From positions 62,001 through 126,000 of the forward strand of contig NZ_JALPRR010000004.1 of NCBI RefSeq assembly GCF_023630205.1: 64,000 nucleotides of DNA, in the 5' to 3' direction. Of this stretch, positions 15,932 to 26,300 are shown one piece after another. The notes beneath the pieces were generated by a model, which did not search any database, was not told the origin of the DNA, and saw only the letters and a program-made list of their open reading frames with translations. The translations under genes and the position numbers were made by a program. This DNA is from Pontibacter ruber. Lineage in GTDB: Bacteria > Bacteroidota > Bacteroidia > Cytophagales > Hymenobacteraceae. Numbering within the stretch: position 1 is the stretch's first letter; each line of letters starts with the position of its first letter.

Positions 15932-17249
15932 GTACCTGCTGGTCTGACTCCTGGAACTCATCACGCACCCGGAACAGCACCGACTCAACCTTACGCTGCG
16001 ATTTCTCAAGCACCTTTACTTCATACTCGTTAAACTGGGCAGAATCGCTGATGTCTTCCGGTATCTGGCCGTAGATCAGGTTGATCAATCCGCCAACCGT
16101 TTCGTAGTCTTCGCCTTCCGGCAACGGGTATGGCAGGAAATCGTTGGCGTCGGAGATCGTAGCCGAAGCGTTTACTTTATACTCGTAGTCGCGCACCAAC
16201 TCCACGAGCGGTACTTCCTCATCATACTCGTCCTGTATCTCGCCAACCAGTTCCTCGATAATGTCTTCTATGGTCACAATACCCGACACGCCGCCAAACT
16301 CATCGGTGGCAATGGCCATGTGCATGTGGCGCCGCTGGAACTGACGCAGCAAACGGTTGATCTTTTTGGTTTCCGGCACAAAGTAGGCAGGGCGCATCAG
16401 CTTCTCAATGATAATGGACTCACCGAGGCGCATCAGGCTTAGAATATCCTTCACGTACAGCACGCCTACAATATTGTCGATCGAGCCGTTGTAAACCGGT
16501 AGCCTGGAGTAACCCTCGTTAAAGATGATCTCCATCAGCTCCTGTTCCGGAATATTTACATCAATGGCGACCATTTTTGTGCGGGGCACCAGGATCTGTT
16601 TTACCATACGCTCGCTGAAGTGGAAAACATTCTCGATCAGCTCGTGCTGCGAGTCCTGTATCACGCCTCCTTCGGCGCTTTGCTCGAACAGCAGGCGCAG
16701 CTCCTCGGCGCTGTGTACTTCGGTGCCGTGCATCGGGCGGATGCCAATGCGGCGAAGTATAAAGTTAGAGAACCCGTTAAGGAGCCAGATAAACGGTCGG
16801 AAAATAAAATAGAAGAAGCGAAGCGGCACGGCAACTGCCAGCGTGGTAGATTCCGGGCGCTGTATGGCCAGCGACTTAGGGGCAAGTTCACCAAAAACGA
16901 TGTGCAGCACCGTGATCAGGGCGAAGGCAATTGGCAGCGCAATCTGGTGAGCTAGTTCCGGGCTTGCCTCAAACCCAAAGGCGTGCATGGTGTTGATGAT
17001 GATCTGGGATACAACGCTCTCGCCGATCCAACCCAGACCAAGTGACGCCAGCGTAATACCCAGCTGAGTAGCCGAAAGATAGGCATCCAGGTGGCTTACC
17101 ATGTGCTGCGCGATCTTAGCCATTGCATTGCCTGTTTGTGCCCGCAATTCTATCTGCGATGCCCGCACCTTAACAATTGCGAACTCAGCCGCAACGAAAA
17201 AGCCGTTCAGGGCTACAAGAAATATGGTCAGGAATATGTCTAAGATCAT
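15918..17249 (-). CDS. CNNM/CBS/CorC_HlyC domain membrane protein (hemolysin family)
   Basis: The 443-residue inner-membrane protein has a DUF21/CNNM domain with four hydrophobic helices (about residues 1-190, beginning ILDIFLTIFLVALNGFFVAAEFA), two CBS domains (about 215-335, e.g. ILVPRTKMVAIDVN and MHMAIATDEFGGVSGIVTIEDIIEELVG) and the C-terminal CorC_HlyC domain (about 350-430). Homologues move Mg2+ or Co2+ or affect envelope stress; hemolytic activity is only a historical label. It overlaps the hemerythrin gene, so it is the first gene of a two-gene operon. Confidence 0.92.
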   Translation of the reverse strand: MILDIFLTIFLVALNGFFVAAEFAIVKVRASQIELRAQTGNAMAKIAQHMVSHLDAYLSATQLGITLASLGLGWIGESVVSQIIINTMHAFGFEASPELAHQIALPIAFALITVLHIVFGELAPKSLAIQRPESTTLAVAVPLRFFYFIFRPFIWLLNGFSNFILRRIGIRPMHGTEVHSAEELRLLFEQSAEGGVIQDSQHELIENVFHFSERMVKQILVPRTKMVAIDVNIPEQELMEIIFNEGYSRLPVYNGSIDNIVGVLYVKDILSLMRLGESIIIEKLMRPAYFVPETKKINRLLRQFQRRHMHMAIATDEFGGVSGIVTIEDIIEELVGEIQDEYDEEVPLVELVRDYEYKVNASATISDANDFLPYPLPEGEDYETVGGLINLIYGQIPEDISDSAQFNEYEVKVLEKSQRKVESVLFRVRDEFQESDQQVHETA

Positions 17250-17390
17250 AGTTTATATCAGCAGAAAGCGCGTTGTTAACTGTAAAATTAAATAAAATAC
17301 GTGCTTTTACTACAAGTGTATGCTAATATAACCAAAATAGGCCGGAGAGCAGCGCTGCAAACCATTCCGCATTTGTATACCCGCATAAAA

Positions 17391-17416
17391 GAAAAGGTGC
17401 CCGAAGGCACCTTTTC
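17391..17416 (-). terminator. Terminator with TTCG loop
   Basis: An 11-bp perfect stem (17391-17401 with 17406-17416); read on the minus strand it closes a TTCG tetraloop and runs into TTTTATG. It ends the transcript of the gene at 17438-17749. Confidence 0.9.
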
Positions 17417-17437
17417 ATATCGGACACTTTCCAGTAT

Positions 17438-17749
17438 TCAGGAGTGCATACGGACAACGGACGCCTCGGCGGTGTTAAACAACTCGCGGGCATTCTCCTG
17501 AGAAAGACGGTTCAGGAAAATCTCCTTGGCCTCGTTCTCAGAGATCAGTTTGTATGTGTTAACTGAAAAAGTGTCCAGGAAAGGATCACAAAAAGAATAA
17601 ATGTACTCGTCTGTAAAGGTCTTGTAAACAACATGGAATCGGTGCTGCTCGTCTCTGACCAGCTTCATAGCCCTAAACGTGTTGCCAAACTCCTTGCCAC
17701 ACTCCGTCTTCAGTGCCACGCTTCCCTGTGTATCTAACCCGTTAAGCAT
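17438..17749 (-). CDS. Conserved hypothetical protein, about 103 residues
   Basis: I do not recognise a family. The protein MLNGLDTQGSVALKTECG… is probably cytoplasmic, with alternating strand-like segments (RFHVVYKTFTDEYIYSFCDPF) and a helical Glu/Asn-rich C-terminus (ENEAKEIFLNRLSQENAREL). The open frame reaches 17863, but the ATG at 17749 follows an AT-rich leader and gives a compact product, so I prefer it. It has its own strong terminator, which supports a real short transcript. Confidence 0.6.
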   Translation of the reverse strand: MLNGLDTQGSVALKTECGKEFGNTFRAMKLVRDEQHRFHVVYKTFTDEYIYSFCDPFLDTFSVNTYKLISENEAKEIFLNRLSQENARELFNTAEASVVRMHS

Positions 17750-18312
17750 ATATGTATTATATAAAGTTTTTTTAAGACTAAATCTGTAGTAAATATACAC
17801 AAAGCAGCGCTTTAAGATTCCAGATTTGCCTAAAAAATACATCCTATGTTGGCGAATAGCCACATTTGGTGGGTGAAAGTATGAGTTTTGATTATCAATG
17901 GCTTAAAAGCTGCTGTGGTAAGCGTAAGTATAGTTGTGAGGGGCTCTGGGGCTTAAAGTAGCAGGAAAGAAAAGACTTTAGCCCTGTACGCCAGCCGGCA
18001 GGCAAGCTGCAAAGGAACGATTCCTGCAGCAGGACTCTTTTTAATAGTGAAAGCCTGGCTCCTGTTATGCCGAAAGTATGGGTTAAGTCGTTTTATAGAG
18101 GAGGCGAATGTACTTTGGAGGAGTTGAAGTGGTTGTTTGTCTATAGGCCTGACAAGCAGGTGCGGTTGAGGCAGATGGTTCAGGTAAAAATCCATACTTT
18201 TGTAGTGTTCTTTGCGGAGCCTCCGGAACAATGCCATGCGGGTACCTTTTGCAAAAATCACCTTTGCCGGATGCTCAGCCAGAACAGCGATAAGTATAAA
18301 CAAGTATTCTTT
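17750..18312. other. Spacer between divergent genes, upstream of dsbD
   Basis: The 563 bases hold the leader of the minus-strand gene, AAGTATA words (near 17928 and 18292) and the putative dsbD -7 element at 18195-18202. Open frames run through it on both strands, but their translations resemble nothing and start in low-complexity sequence. I see no gene. Confidence 0.5.
18195..18202 (+). promoter_or_regulatory. Putative -7 element for dsbD
   Basis: TACTTTTG matches TAnnTTTG exactly, about 110 nt before the chosen start. No convincing -33 TTTG at 17-21 nt, so the call is weak. Confidence 0.3.
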
Positions 18313-20520
18313 ATGATAAGAAACACAAGTATAAAGCACATGCTGCTTACGCTGCTGCTCTTTGTTGTGGCAGTAACGGCGCATGCACAGGTACTGAAGC
18401 CGGCCACCTGGAGCTACGATGTCTCTAAAAAAGAGGTAGCAGTTGGCGAGGAGGTAGAGCTTATCTTTAACGTACGCATCGACAAAGACTGGTACCTGTA
18501 CTCCTCTGACTTTGACCCGGAGCTGGGCCCGATGGTAACGGAGTTCAAGTTTGCCAAACATCCGTCGTACGAACTGGTGGGAAAAATAAAGCCCATCAAA
18601 CCTAAAAAGAAGTACGATGACCTCTGGGGCGGCGAGTATACTTACTTTGTTGGTACGGCGCAGTTCAGGCAGAAAATAAAAGTACTGCAGCCTACCCTGC
18701 AGGTAAAAGGCTCCTACGAGTACCAGGTATGCACCGACATCGACGGCAAATGTATCCCGTTTGATGACGAGTTTACCTTCAGCAACGCCCAGATACAGGT
18801 AACAGCCGGCTCGGGTGCTGCAACTCCTCCTGCAGAGGCCGCTACGCAAGCACCGCAGCAACAAGCTACAGGCAACACACCGTCTACCCTAGGAGCAACT
18901 CCAACGCAGCCACTGCTGCCTCAGGATACAACAGCTTCCGCCTCGGCCACAGATACGAATACAGATACAGCTGCTACGGTAGCTACTACTGACGAGGGAG
19001 TTGTAACACCTGCCATACCTGCCGATGAGAATACAGCTCAGGGCGATGGCGGACTTTGGGCCTTTATGCTGGTGGCTTTTGGTTCCGGTCTGGTGGCCCT
19101 GCTGACGCCCTGTGTGTTCCCGATGGTGCCCATGACGGTAAGCTTTTTTACCAACAGCGGCGGCAGCCGGGCGCAGGGTATCCTGAAAGCACTTGTTTAC
19201 GGCTTGTCCATCATCGCCATTTATACTTTGATCGGAACCATTGTGGCGCGTCTTTTTGGTGCCGACGGAGCTAACTTTATCAGCACGCACTGGCTGCCGA
19301 ACGTGCTGTTCTTCGTGATTTTCCTGGTGTTTGCCATGTCCTTTTTCGGGATGTTTGAGATAACGCTGCCGAGCTCATGGCTTACCAAAGTAGATTCGCA
19401 GGCAGACCGCGGCGGCTGGATCGGGGTGTTCTTCATGGCCTTTACGCTGGCGCTGGTATCTTTCTCCTGCACCGGCCCGATTGTAGGAAGTATACTCGTA
19501 GCCTCTGCCGGTGGCGAAACCGTGCGCCCGATCGTGGGTATGTTTGGCTTCTCGTTGGCTTTTGCCCTACCGTTCACGCTGTTTGCTGTGTTCCCTTCGT
19601 GGCTGAGCACACTGCCTAGATCAGGTGGCTGGCTGAACTCGGTGAAGGTGGTGCTGGGCTTTATAGAGCTGGCACTGGCGCTTAAATTCCTGAGCGTAGC
19701 CGACCAGGTATACCACTGGGGCATTCTCGACCGCGACGTGTACCTGGCGCTCTGGATCGTGATCTTCACGCTGATGGGCTTCTACCTGCTGGGCAAACTC
19801 AGGTTCGCGCACGACTCGGATCTGCCGTACATCAGTGTGCCGCGTATTTTCCTGGCCATTGCTACGTTTGCCTTCGTGGTTTACCTGATCCCGGGTTTGT
19901 TCGGCGCGCCGCTCAAAGCCTTGTCGGGTTACCTGCCGCCGCAATCTACCCACGACTTTGATCTGAACAACATCATCCGCCAGAATGCCGGAGGAGGCGC
20001 AACGGCCACTGCTGCTACCAACCAACTGTGCGAGCAGCCCAAGTATGCCGATTTCCTGCACCTGCCGCATGGACTGCAAGGCTACTTCGACCTGGAGCAG
20101 GCCAAGCGCTGTGCCAAGGAGCAGGGCAAGCCGATCTTTATCGACTTTACCGGCCACGGCTGCGTGAACTGCCGCGAAATGGAAGCCAATGTGTGGTCGG
20201 ACCCGGAAGTGCTGAAGCGCCTGCGCGAGAACTACGTGATCGCTGCCTTGTATGTGGATGACAAATCTGAACTGCCGGAGAGCGAGTGGTATACTTCCGA
20301 ATACGATGGTAAAGAGAAGAAAACGCTGGGCAAGAAATACGCTGACTACCAGATCAGCAAGTTTAACGTAAATGCCCAGCCTTATTACGTGCTGATGGAC
20401 GAGAACGAGAACGTGCTGGTAAAACCCATCGCCTACGACCTGAATGTTAATAACTTCGTGAAGTTCCTGGATGCCGGCGTGGCCGCTTATAAAGCTAAGC
20501 AGCCGGTGGCGCAGAAGTAA
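18313..20520 (+). CDS. dsbD: Thiol:disulfide interchange protein DsbD
   Basis: The 735-residue membrane protein carries electrons from cytoplasmic thioredoxin to the periplasm. A signal peptide (to about residue 26) leads into a DsbD-alpha-like domain (about 27-160) with a Cys pair in QVCTDIDGKCIPF. A low-complexity Ala/Thr/Gln linker (about 165-235) follows. Eight hydrophobic segments (about 245-520) carry the redox cysteines C267 (LTPCVFPMVP) and C386 (FSCTGPIVG). The C-terminal thioredoxin-like domain holds CVNC (C617, C620). All three redox pairs are therefore present. The frame is open 82 codons further upstream, but the ATG at 18313 precedes the signal peptide; the later ATG at 18340 is also possible. 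Confidence 0.93.
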   Translation: MIRNTSIKHMLLTLLLFVVAVTAHAQVLKPATWSYDVSKKEVAVGEEVELIFNVRIDKDWYLYSSDFDPELGPMVTEFKFAKHPSYELVGKIKPIKPKKKYDDLWGGEYTYFVGTAQFRQKIKVLQPTLQVKGSYEYQVCTDIDGKCIPFDDEFTFSNAQIQVTAGSGAATPPAEAATQAPQQQATGNTPSTLGATPTQPLLPQDTTASASATDTNTDTAATVATTDEGVVTPAIPADENTAQGDGGLWAFMLVAFGSGLVALLTPCVFPMVPMTVSFFTNSGGSRAQGILKALVYGLSIIAIYTLIGTIVARLFGADGANFISTHWLPNVLFFVIFLVFAMSFFGMFEITLPSSWLTKVDSQADRGGWIGVFFMAFTLALVSFSCTGPIVGSILVASAGGETVRPIVGMFGFSLAFALPFTLFAVFPSWLSTLPRSGGWLNSVKVVLGFIELALALKFLSVADQVYHWGILDRDVYLALWIVIFTLMGFYLLGKLRFAHDSDLPYISVPRIFLAIATFAFVVYLIPGLFGAPLKALSGYLPPQSTHDFDLNNIIRQNAGGGATATAATNQLCEQPKYADFLHLPHGLQGYFDLEQAKRCAKEQGKPIFIDFTGHGCVNCREMEANVWSDPEVLKRLRENYVIAALYVDDKSELPESEWYTSEYDGKEKKTLGKKYADYQISKFNVNAQPYYVLMDENENVLVKPIAYDLNVNNFVKFLDAGVAAYKAKQPVAQK

Positions 20521-20535
20521 GTTAAATCAAGTATA

Positions 20536-20584
20536 AAGTATAAATCCCTGCTGTAGCTGAGCGCTGCGGCAGGGATTTATACTT
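20536..20584 (+). terminator. Terminator with AAGTATAA in its stem
   Basis: A perfect 16-bp stem (20536-20551 with 20569-20584). The outer 8 bp are AAGTATAA paired with TTATACTT, the dispersed word of this window. It follows dsbD by 15 nt. Confidence 0.85.
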
Positions 20585-20636
20585 TAGAAGATAAGACACC
20601 TCAGGTATAGCAGATCGACTGGTCTGCCGGAAAAAC

Positions 20637-20668
20637 AAAAAGCCCCACCGTTTCCGATGGGGCTTTTT
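20637..20668 (-). terminator. Terminator after the superoxide dismutase gene
   Basis: An 11-bp stem (20637-20647 AAAAAGCCCCA with 20658-20668); on the minus strand it ends in a T run. Two AAGTATA words lie between it and the sod stop codon. Confidence 0.9.
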
Positions 20669-20687
20669 CTAAAGTATAAAGTATACC

Positions 20688-21296
20688 TTATCGCGCTGCG
20701 TTGTAGCGGCGTGTTACTTCGTCCCAGTTGATCACGTTCCAGAATGCGTTGATGTAGTCCGGGCGACGGTTCTGGTAGTGCAGGTAATATGCGTGCTCCC
20801 ACACGTCCAGCCCCAGGATTGGAGTACCGGCGCAGCCTTCCGCAAAAGGCATCAGCGGGTTGTCCTGGTTAGGCGTAGAGCAGATTTCCAGGTTACCGTT
20901 CGCCACGCAAAGCCAGGCCCAGCCGGAGCCAAAGCGCGTCGCAGCAGCCGTGTTGAACTTCTCCTTGAACTGGTCGAAAGAACCGAACGTAGCGTTGATC
21001 GCATCTGCCAGTTCGCCTGTAGGCTGTCCGCCACCGTTAGGCGACATGATCTCCCAGAACAGGTTGTGGTTGTAGTATCCGCCGCCGTTGTTACGAACAG
21101 CTTTGTTATCGCCGCTGAAGCTTTTAAAGATCTCTTCGATGCTCATGTTCTCCAACTCAGTACCGGCAATCGCTTTGTTCAGGTTGTCGGTATACGCCTG
21201 GTGGTGTTTGGTATGGTGGATTTCCATGGTGCGCGCGTCGATGTGCGGCTCCAGTGCATCGTAGGCATAAGGAAGTTTCGGTAGTTCGAAAGCCAT
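20688..21296 (-). CDS. sodA: Superoxide dismutase, Mn-type (Fe/Mn family)
   Basis: The 202-residue enzyme converts superoxide into oxygen and hydrogen peroxide. Metal ligands are His27 (MEIHHTKHH), His77 (YYNHNLFW), Asp164 and His168 (DVWEHAYY). The second-sphere Gln sits at 144 (PNQDNPLM) with Gly residues before NHNLFW (NNGGG), the arrangement typical of Mn enzymes, so I call it Mn-type; cambialistic use is possible. No signal peptide, so cytoplasmic. I chose the ATG at 21296 ([10 protein letters not shown]); the frame is open 11 codons further but those residues do not fit. A good promoter lies within the end of tadA. Confidence 0.95.
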   Translation of the reverse strand: MAFELPKLPYAYDALEPHIDARTMEIHHTKHHQAYTDNLNKAIAGTELENMSIEEIFKSFSGDNKAVRNNGGGYYNHNLFWEIMSPNGGGQPTGELADAINATFGSFDQFKEKFNTAAATRFGSGWAWLCVANGNLEICSTPNQDNPLMPFAEGCAGTPILGLDVWEHAYYLHYQNRRPDYINAFWNVINWDEVTRRYNAAR

Positions 21297-21373
21297 AGTT
21301 TTATATGTTTTATATGTGGAAAATAGCATAAGTACAATGCTTAGGTGTACGTATGCCTTTGAAAACTTAGTTT

Positions 21374-21403
21374 CAAATATAGTTAATTTCTTTTAGAGGC
21401 AAA
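21374..21403 (-). promoter_or_regulatory. Promoter for sodA
   Basis: On the minus strand, TTTG (21403-21400), an 18-nt spacer and TATATTTG (21381-21374) fit the Bacteroidota pattern TTTG-N19-TAnnTTTG. It overlaps the 3' end of tadA and gives sodA its own start with a leader of about 70 nt. Confidence 0.6.
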
Positions 21404-21832
21404 GAAAGAGGCCATCAGCTCGGCGCACTCCTGGGCCAGTACGCCGCTCACCATTTCGGTCTTAGGGTGCAGCAGATTGCCTACGCGCCTGTAGCCGCGC
21501 TTGGGCTCCGGTGCTCCGAAAACCACGCGTTTCAGTTGCGCCCAGTAGCTGGCACCGGCACACATGATGCAGGGCTCTACGGTTACATACATGGTGCAGT
21601 CGTGCAGGTATTTGTTGCCCAGGTACTCGGCGGCGGCCGTAAGCGCCAGCATTTCTGCATGGGCGGTTACATCCTGCAGTTTCTCTGTCTGGTTGTAAGC
21701 TTTGGCAATGATGCGGTTATTACTCACAACGACTGCACCTATCGGTATTTCGCCTTCCTCAAATGCATATTGTGCTTGGCGGTATGCCTCCTGCATAAAG
21801 TACTCGTCACTATAGAGAGATAAGAATTCCAT
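21383..21832 (-). CDS. tadA: tRNA adenosine(34) deaminase (CMP/dCMP-type deaminase fold)
   Basis: The 149-residue zinc enzyme should convert A34 of tRNA-Arg to inosine for wobble decoding. The zinc site is His58 in TAHAEM, with the proton-shuttling Glu60, and Cys88 and Cys91 in [27 protein letters not shown] and the conserved N-terminal helix with [14 protein letters not shown] match TadA. Some family members are guanine or cytosine deaminases, but the length and ends fit TadA best. It lies 86 nt upstream of sodA on the same strand; sodA has a separate promoter. Confidence 0.9.
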   Translation of the reverse strand: MEFLSLYSDEYFMQEAYRQAQYAFEEGEIPIGAVVVSNNRIIAKAYNQTEKLQDVTAHAEMLALTAAAEYLGNKYLHDCTMYVTVEPCIMCAGASYWAQLKRVVFGAPEPKRGYRRVGNLLHPKTEMVSGVLAQECAELMASFFASKRN

Positions 21833-21915
21833 GTTTCAGATTATAAAGTATAAACGAAGCTGCAAGGTATGCATCCTTATAACGCCTTACCTGGCAGACT
21901 TCTGTACGGAAGTAT

Positions 21916-21943
21916 AAAAAAAGCCTCTCCGGCAAGGAGAGGC
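21916..21943 (-). terminator. Terminator
   Basis: An 8-bp perfect stem (GCCTCTCC 21923-21930 with 21936-21943), 5-nt loop, followed on the minus strand by a T7 run. It ends the gene at 21973-22527. Confidence 0.9.
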
Positions 21944-21972
21944 CTGTAACAGCAACGCTATACGTTGTTCTT

Positions 21973-22527
21973 CTATTTGATGGCCACTGAACTCATTACC
22001 TGGCGGGCGGCGTCCTGCCAGTCGTTCTTCATGGCAAACGGCACGTGGAGGGTAAAGATCAGCAGCTCGTTGTTCTGGATAGTATACTGGATGATGCTGT
22101 ACTTCTGCACCGGGGCCAGATGGCTGGCTCTGCGCTCATCGGCCAGCACCGACACAAACTCAAACACGATAAAGTCTTTGCCTTTTACCTGCGTTACTTC
22201 CTGGCGGATAAAATCAACTTTCGTGAATTTCTCCAGCAGGTTTGCCTTGTAAAACTCGCGCAGCATCGGCAGGTCCTGTGCCTTAAAAGGCGTTTTCTTT
22301 TTAGTCACGCTGAAGTCGATCTGGCCGTTGGGGCTGGTATACACAGCAACCGGGCGGGTGGTAGCCGGATATTCCCGGGCAATGCCATCGTCCGGCATTG
22401 GTGTAAAGTCTTTCGGCAGCGACACCGTAATCTCCTTGGTAATCTGGAATTTCTTAAGCTTTGGTGTGGCAAAGGCCGCACCTGCCACTAAAATAATTGC
22501 TAAAAGGGCTAAGAATCGCATGTTCAT
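21973..22527 (-). CDS. Exported protein of unknown function
   Basis: The 184-residue protein begins with a signal peptide (MNMRFLALLAIILVAGAAFA, cut at about residue 20). The mature part has a mixed alpha/beta pattern with alternating strands (YTSPNGQIDFSVTKK, KDFIVFEFVSVLADER, NNELLIFTLHVPF) and a C-terminal helix (DWQDAARQVMSSV). That layout resembles the PsbP/DcrB-like fold of small exported proteins, but I see no diagnostic motif. It is transcribed alone, with its own terminator. Confidence 0.6.
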   Translation of the reverse strand: MNMRFLALLAIILVAGAAFATPKLKKFQITKEITVSLPKDFTPMPDDGIAREYPATTRPVAVYTSPNGQIDFSVTKKKTPFKAQDLPMLREFYKANLLEKFTKVDFIRQEVTQVKGKDFIVFEFVSVLADERRASHLAPVQKYSIIQYTIQNNELLIFTLHVPFAMKNDWQDAARQVMSSVAIK

Positions 22528-22759
22528 TTGTTTCGGTAGGCAAAGCTATAAATAATTGTTCATAAAAGAGGCTGTTACCTGCCCCGGAGCAATTTCTTTG
22601 CCAAAAGGCTTAACGGTGGCTAAAAGTAAATTCGTATAGTATGGTTATAGTATAGAATCAGCTGCTACTGAGCAGGTATCATAAGTAGCAACATGAATTG
22701 GTACAAAAGAGTGCCGTATAGTAGTTAAGACCTCTATAATCCATCTTAAAGTATAAACT

Positions 22760-23203
22760 ATGTTAGAAAACATCATCAACAGTGTAAAGGGCCAGCTTAC
22801 CGGCGAACTGCAAAGCAAGTTCAATCTGAACCCCACGCAGGCCAACCAATCGGTGGACCTGGCAAAAGAAAATGTAGAGACAGGCCTGAAACAACAAGCT
22901 GCCGGTGGGGATATCGGCGGTATTATGAACATGCTGAAAGGCGGCCCGTCCACAGCAGGTAGCCACCCGGCAGTAGGTGGGATAATCAACAATTACGTGC
23001 ATGACCTTTCTATAAAACTGGGTATACCAGCCGGTGTTGCCAGCCAGGTTGGCCCTTATGTGATCCAGTTTATCATGGGCAAATTATCCGGTAAGGTAAG
23101 CTCTGGTGAGACATCGCAGTCTGACCTGATGGGCATGCTTGGCGGCCTTGGCGGTAAACTACCCGGCGGCCTGGGCGACAAACTAGGCGGTATGTTTAAA
23201 TAA
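22760..23203 (+). CDS. DUF937-like glycine-rich small protein
   Basis: The 147-residue soluble protein has helical N-terminal segments (MLENIINSVKGQLTGELQSKF…QANQSVDLAKENVE) and Gly/Leu/Met-rich repeats (GGIMNMLKGG; LMGMLGGLGGKLPGGLGDKLGGMFK) at its end. This resembles YidB/DUF937 proteins, whose role is unclear. The start follows an AAGTATAA word 9 nt upstream. It has no functional link to neighbours and is convergent with the permease-peptidase gene. Confidence 0.6.
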   Translation: MLENIINSVKGQLTGELQSKFNLNPTQANQSVDLAKENVETGLKQQAAGGDIGGIMNMLKGGPSTAGSHPAVGGIINNYVHDLSIKLGIPAGVASQVGPYVIQFIMGKLSGKVSSGETSQSDLMGMLGGLGGKLPGGLGDKLGGMFK

Positions 23204-23220
23204 GAGACTAACCATAAGTA

Positions 23221-23254
23221 AAAAAAGAAGCCATACCCAGCAGGTATGGCTTCT
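23221..23254. terminator. Terminator between convergent genes
   Basis: A 12-bp perfect stem (23226-23237 with 23243-23254, arm AGAAGCCATACC). The A6 on the left is a T run on the minus strand, so it should mainly end the permease-peptidase transcript, and may also serve the plus-strand gene. Confidence 0.8.
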
Positions 23255-23341
23255 CATCTAACGTCACTTTGTGTTTTTGGCGCGTTAGGCAACTTACTTA
23301 CATCTCACCTTAAACAAGAATGCCTATGTATTGCCGGGGCC

Positions 23342-26300
23342 TCAGCTTGCCGACAATGTCTTTGTATTGTCCGTTGGGTTACGGTCAATCAGTATGTTGT
23401 AAGGGTCCACGCCGGCTTTGGCAGGCTCCTCGTCTACTATAAACTCAAACTTATTTTGCCCCGACTTTAGCTTATGCTTTTTCAGGTACAACGGCTTGTC
23501 CTGCCAGTGGCCGTCCACTTTCTTTCGGGCCAGCACACCAACATCTACCCAGTCGTTCAGTTTTGCCACAGATTCCGTGCCAAGGCTGTCGGCATACAGC
23601 TTCTTTGCATCGACTGTCAGGGTAACTTTATACTTGCCATCCGGCAGCTTTTTGTAAGAGGCGTCCGCTACCTTGTTTTCGTAGAGCGTGATGTTCTCAA
23701 ACATGTCTGATACCAGGTACTGCAGCGAATCCGGTGTTGCGCCGCGAATATACTGCATAAACTCGACTGAATTGGTATATGGCGCTTTTTGGAAAGCAAC
23801 TTTGCTGATGTACTGCTGCAACGCGTGGTTCAATTTGTCTTCGCCGATGTAGTCTGCCAGGGCGTACATCACCAGGCTGCCTTTGCGGTAGTGGATGTAA
23901 GGCTGGTTTTCTACTTTGTAAAGCGGCATTTCTTTCTTGCGTTCCGTGGTGCGGCCCAGCAGGTACGAGTTCAACTCATACTTGAGGAATTTGTTCATTT
24001 TGTCGGCGCCATACATGTGTTTCATCACCATCAGGGCGCTATACTGGCTCATGGTTTCCGACATCAGCACCGAACCCTGCACATCGCCGCCGATTACCTG
24101 GTGCGCCCACCACTGGTGCGCCACTTCGTGGGCCGTTACATAAAATGGATAGTCAATGTCTTCCGGGTTCTTGTCATCCACGTCGGCAATAAAACCGATT
24201 GACTCCGAGAACGGAATGGTGTTCGGGAAGGCCTGCGCGAAAGAAGAATAACCCGGGAACTCCAGTATGCGCACCTGCCGGTGCTGGTACGGGCTGAAGT
24301 TAGCAGTAAAGTAATCCAGCGACTTCTTCACAGACTTGATCATGCGGTCGAGGTTGTAGTCGTGGCCTTTGTGGTAGTAGATCTCAATGGCTACGTCTTT
24401 ACCGTCTTTGCCCTTCCACGTGTCTTTCTTCACCTGGTAATCGGCTGATAGGAAGGAGTAGAAGTTAAGGATCGGCGCGTCCATTTTGTAGTGGAAGTAC
24501 CGGCGGCCGTCTTTCGTCCACTCACGCTGCAGGTAGCCGGGTGCAATGGCAATCTGGTTTGGCGTGGTACTGACGGTGGCTTCAAAATTGATCCAGTCGG
24601 CTTCGCTGCTGATGTAGGTATTTTGGCGAGCTACGGAGTCGTTCACATTGGCCATGCGCGGCTTTGGTGCCAGCCCGTGCTCTTTGCGCACATCGTCTTC
24701 GCTCAGCTCGATCGTGGACTGGTAGCCGATTTTAGGCAGGTACTGGCTGTTGATGAACGTGCCGTTGTACACAATGCCGGTATTGGAGCCTTTGTTGCGG
24801 AAGCCCTTGGTGGCAAAGTTCAGGTCCATGTTCAGCTGCATCGAGTCGCCGGGCTGCAGCGGTTGCGTCAGCTGGTAGATGTAGTAGCTGTTGTCTTTGT
24901 CTTCCAACACCAGTCTGGCTGGTTTGGTAAACTGTAGTTTCCGTATCTCAGCCTCATCCGAGATCATCAGGTGCACCGAGTCAATCGGCTGTGTATGCTT
25001 GTTCTTCAGCCAGAAGTACCCTTTAAAAGCAAATACCCGCTCCTCCGGATAAATGTCTACATCCAGCTTCACGTCGGTAATGCGCGGCTGCGGAATGCCG
25101 TCATACTTTTTATACTCCTTCTCGAATGCCGCCATACGTTTCTCGCGCTCCTTGGAGGTTTCGTACTTGTTCAGGATGTTTGTGTTGTAGAAAATGAAGC
25201 TACCCGTGATGAGGAAAACTGCCAGTGCTGCGGCCGTAACAAACAGCGTAGAACGGGTAAGTTGCAGGCTGGCCAGCTTGAAGCGCCATTTGAGCATGGT
25301 TTCGGAGCCGCGCGCCCACAGCATGTTTGCAAGTATAGCCAGCAGCAAGGCAAAGGCGCCCCAGTATACTTTAAAGATGGTGAACGGCCACACAAAGTGC
25401 CCGTAGCCGTTCATGGCCGAGTACGTAATGCCCGGGTCAGAAGTGAAAGAATAGAGGTTGTGCTCCCAACCCAGCTGCCCTTTGAAGATGTTGAGCAGAT
25501 AATAAACCACCATCACAAAGTGGCCGATGTACTTGTTATTCACGATCACCTGCACCAGCATGGCCAGCACGCACAGCAGCAGGTAGTCGATCAGCTGAAT
25601 GCCGAACAAGCCCTTGGCATACACATCGAACTCATAGTTGTAGTAGCCTTTAAAGGTCTGGATGATAACGCCGCACACCATGATCACAAAAAGCAGCACC
25701 ACCTGCACGCCCATCAGCGCTGTTAGCTTGGAAGCAAAGGGTACCCAGTTCGGAATCGGCAGCGCGTCGTAGATTTGGTTAATGCGGTTGTCGCGCTCGC
25801 GCCATACCAGTTCGCCGGCATAGAAGGTAATGATGATGAGGAAGAACAGCGCAAACGTGCCGCTCAGGATCTGTACTACTTCCGAGGTTACCGGGAAGAA
25901 GTTGGTGTCGTACATTTTGCCGATCTGCGAGCCGGACACAAACAGGAAGATAACGCCTGCCACTGTAATAGCCACAAAGTAGACGCTCTTTACCACGCCC
26001 TTAAACTCTAGCTTGGTCAGTTTGAAATATTGGCTCAGGCTGAGGTTAAACGAGAAATGCTGGCTTACGCGTGGCAACTGCAGGCGCTCGGTGGGCACGA
26101 AGGCACCGGCCGCCTCGGCACCCGGTCTGCGTCGGAAAAGCGTAAGCCCCTGGTTGGCAAACGAAAAACTGAAACGGAAATAGCAGAACGCCAGCAATGC
26201 CAGGCCTATACTTAGCCAGAGCGCGCGGTTCAGGATCACATATTCGCTGAAAGGCAGCATGAGCGTGTTACGCTCGGCGGTGGTCCAGTAGCGTTGGGTG

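Noticed and set aside
18067..18312. An 82-codon N-terminal extension of dsbD
   Set aside because: It has no signal peptide, contains the putative promoter and precedes a good ATG with a standard signal peptide.
17953..18864. Minus-strand open frame of 303 codons overlapping the dsbD start region
   Set aside because: It runs antisense to the signal peptide and alpha domain of dsbD, and its product is low-quality and unlike any family.
22741..22762. AAGTATAA before start codons as a ribosome-binding or promoter element
   Set aside because: It does occur before several ATGs, but is equally common after stop codons, within genes and on both strands, so a start-specific role does not explain it.
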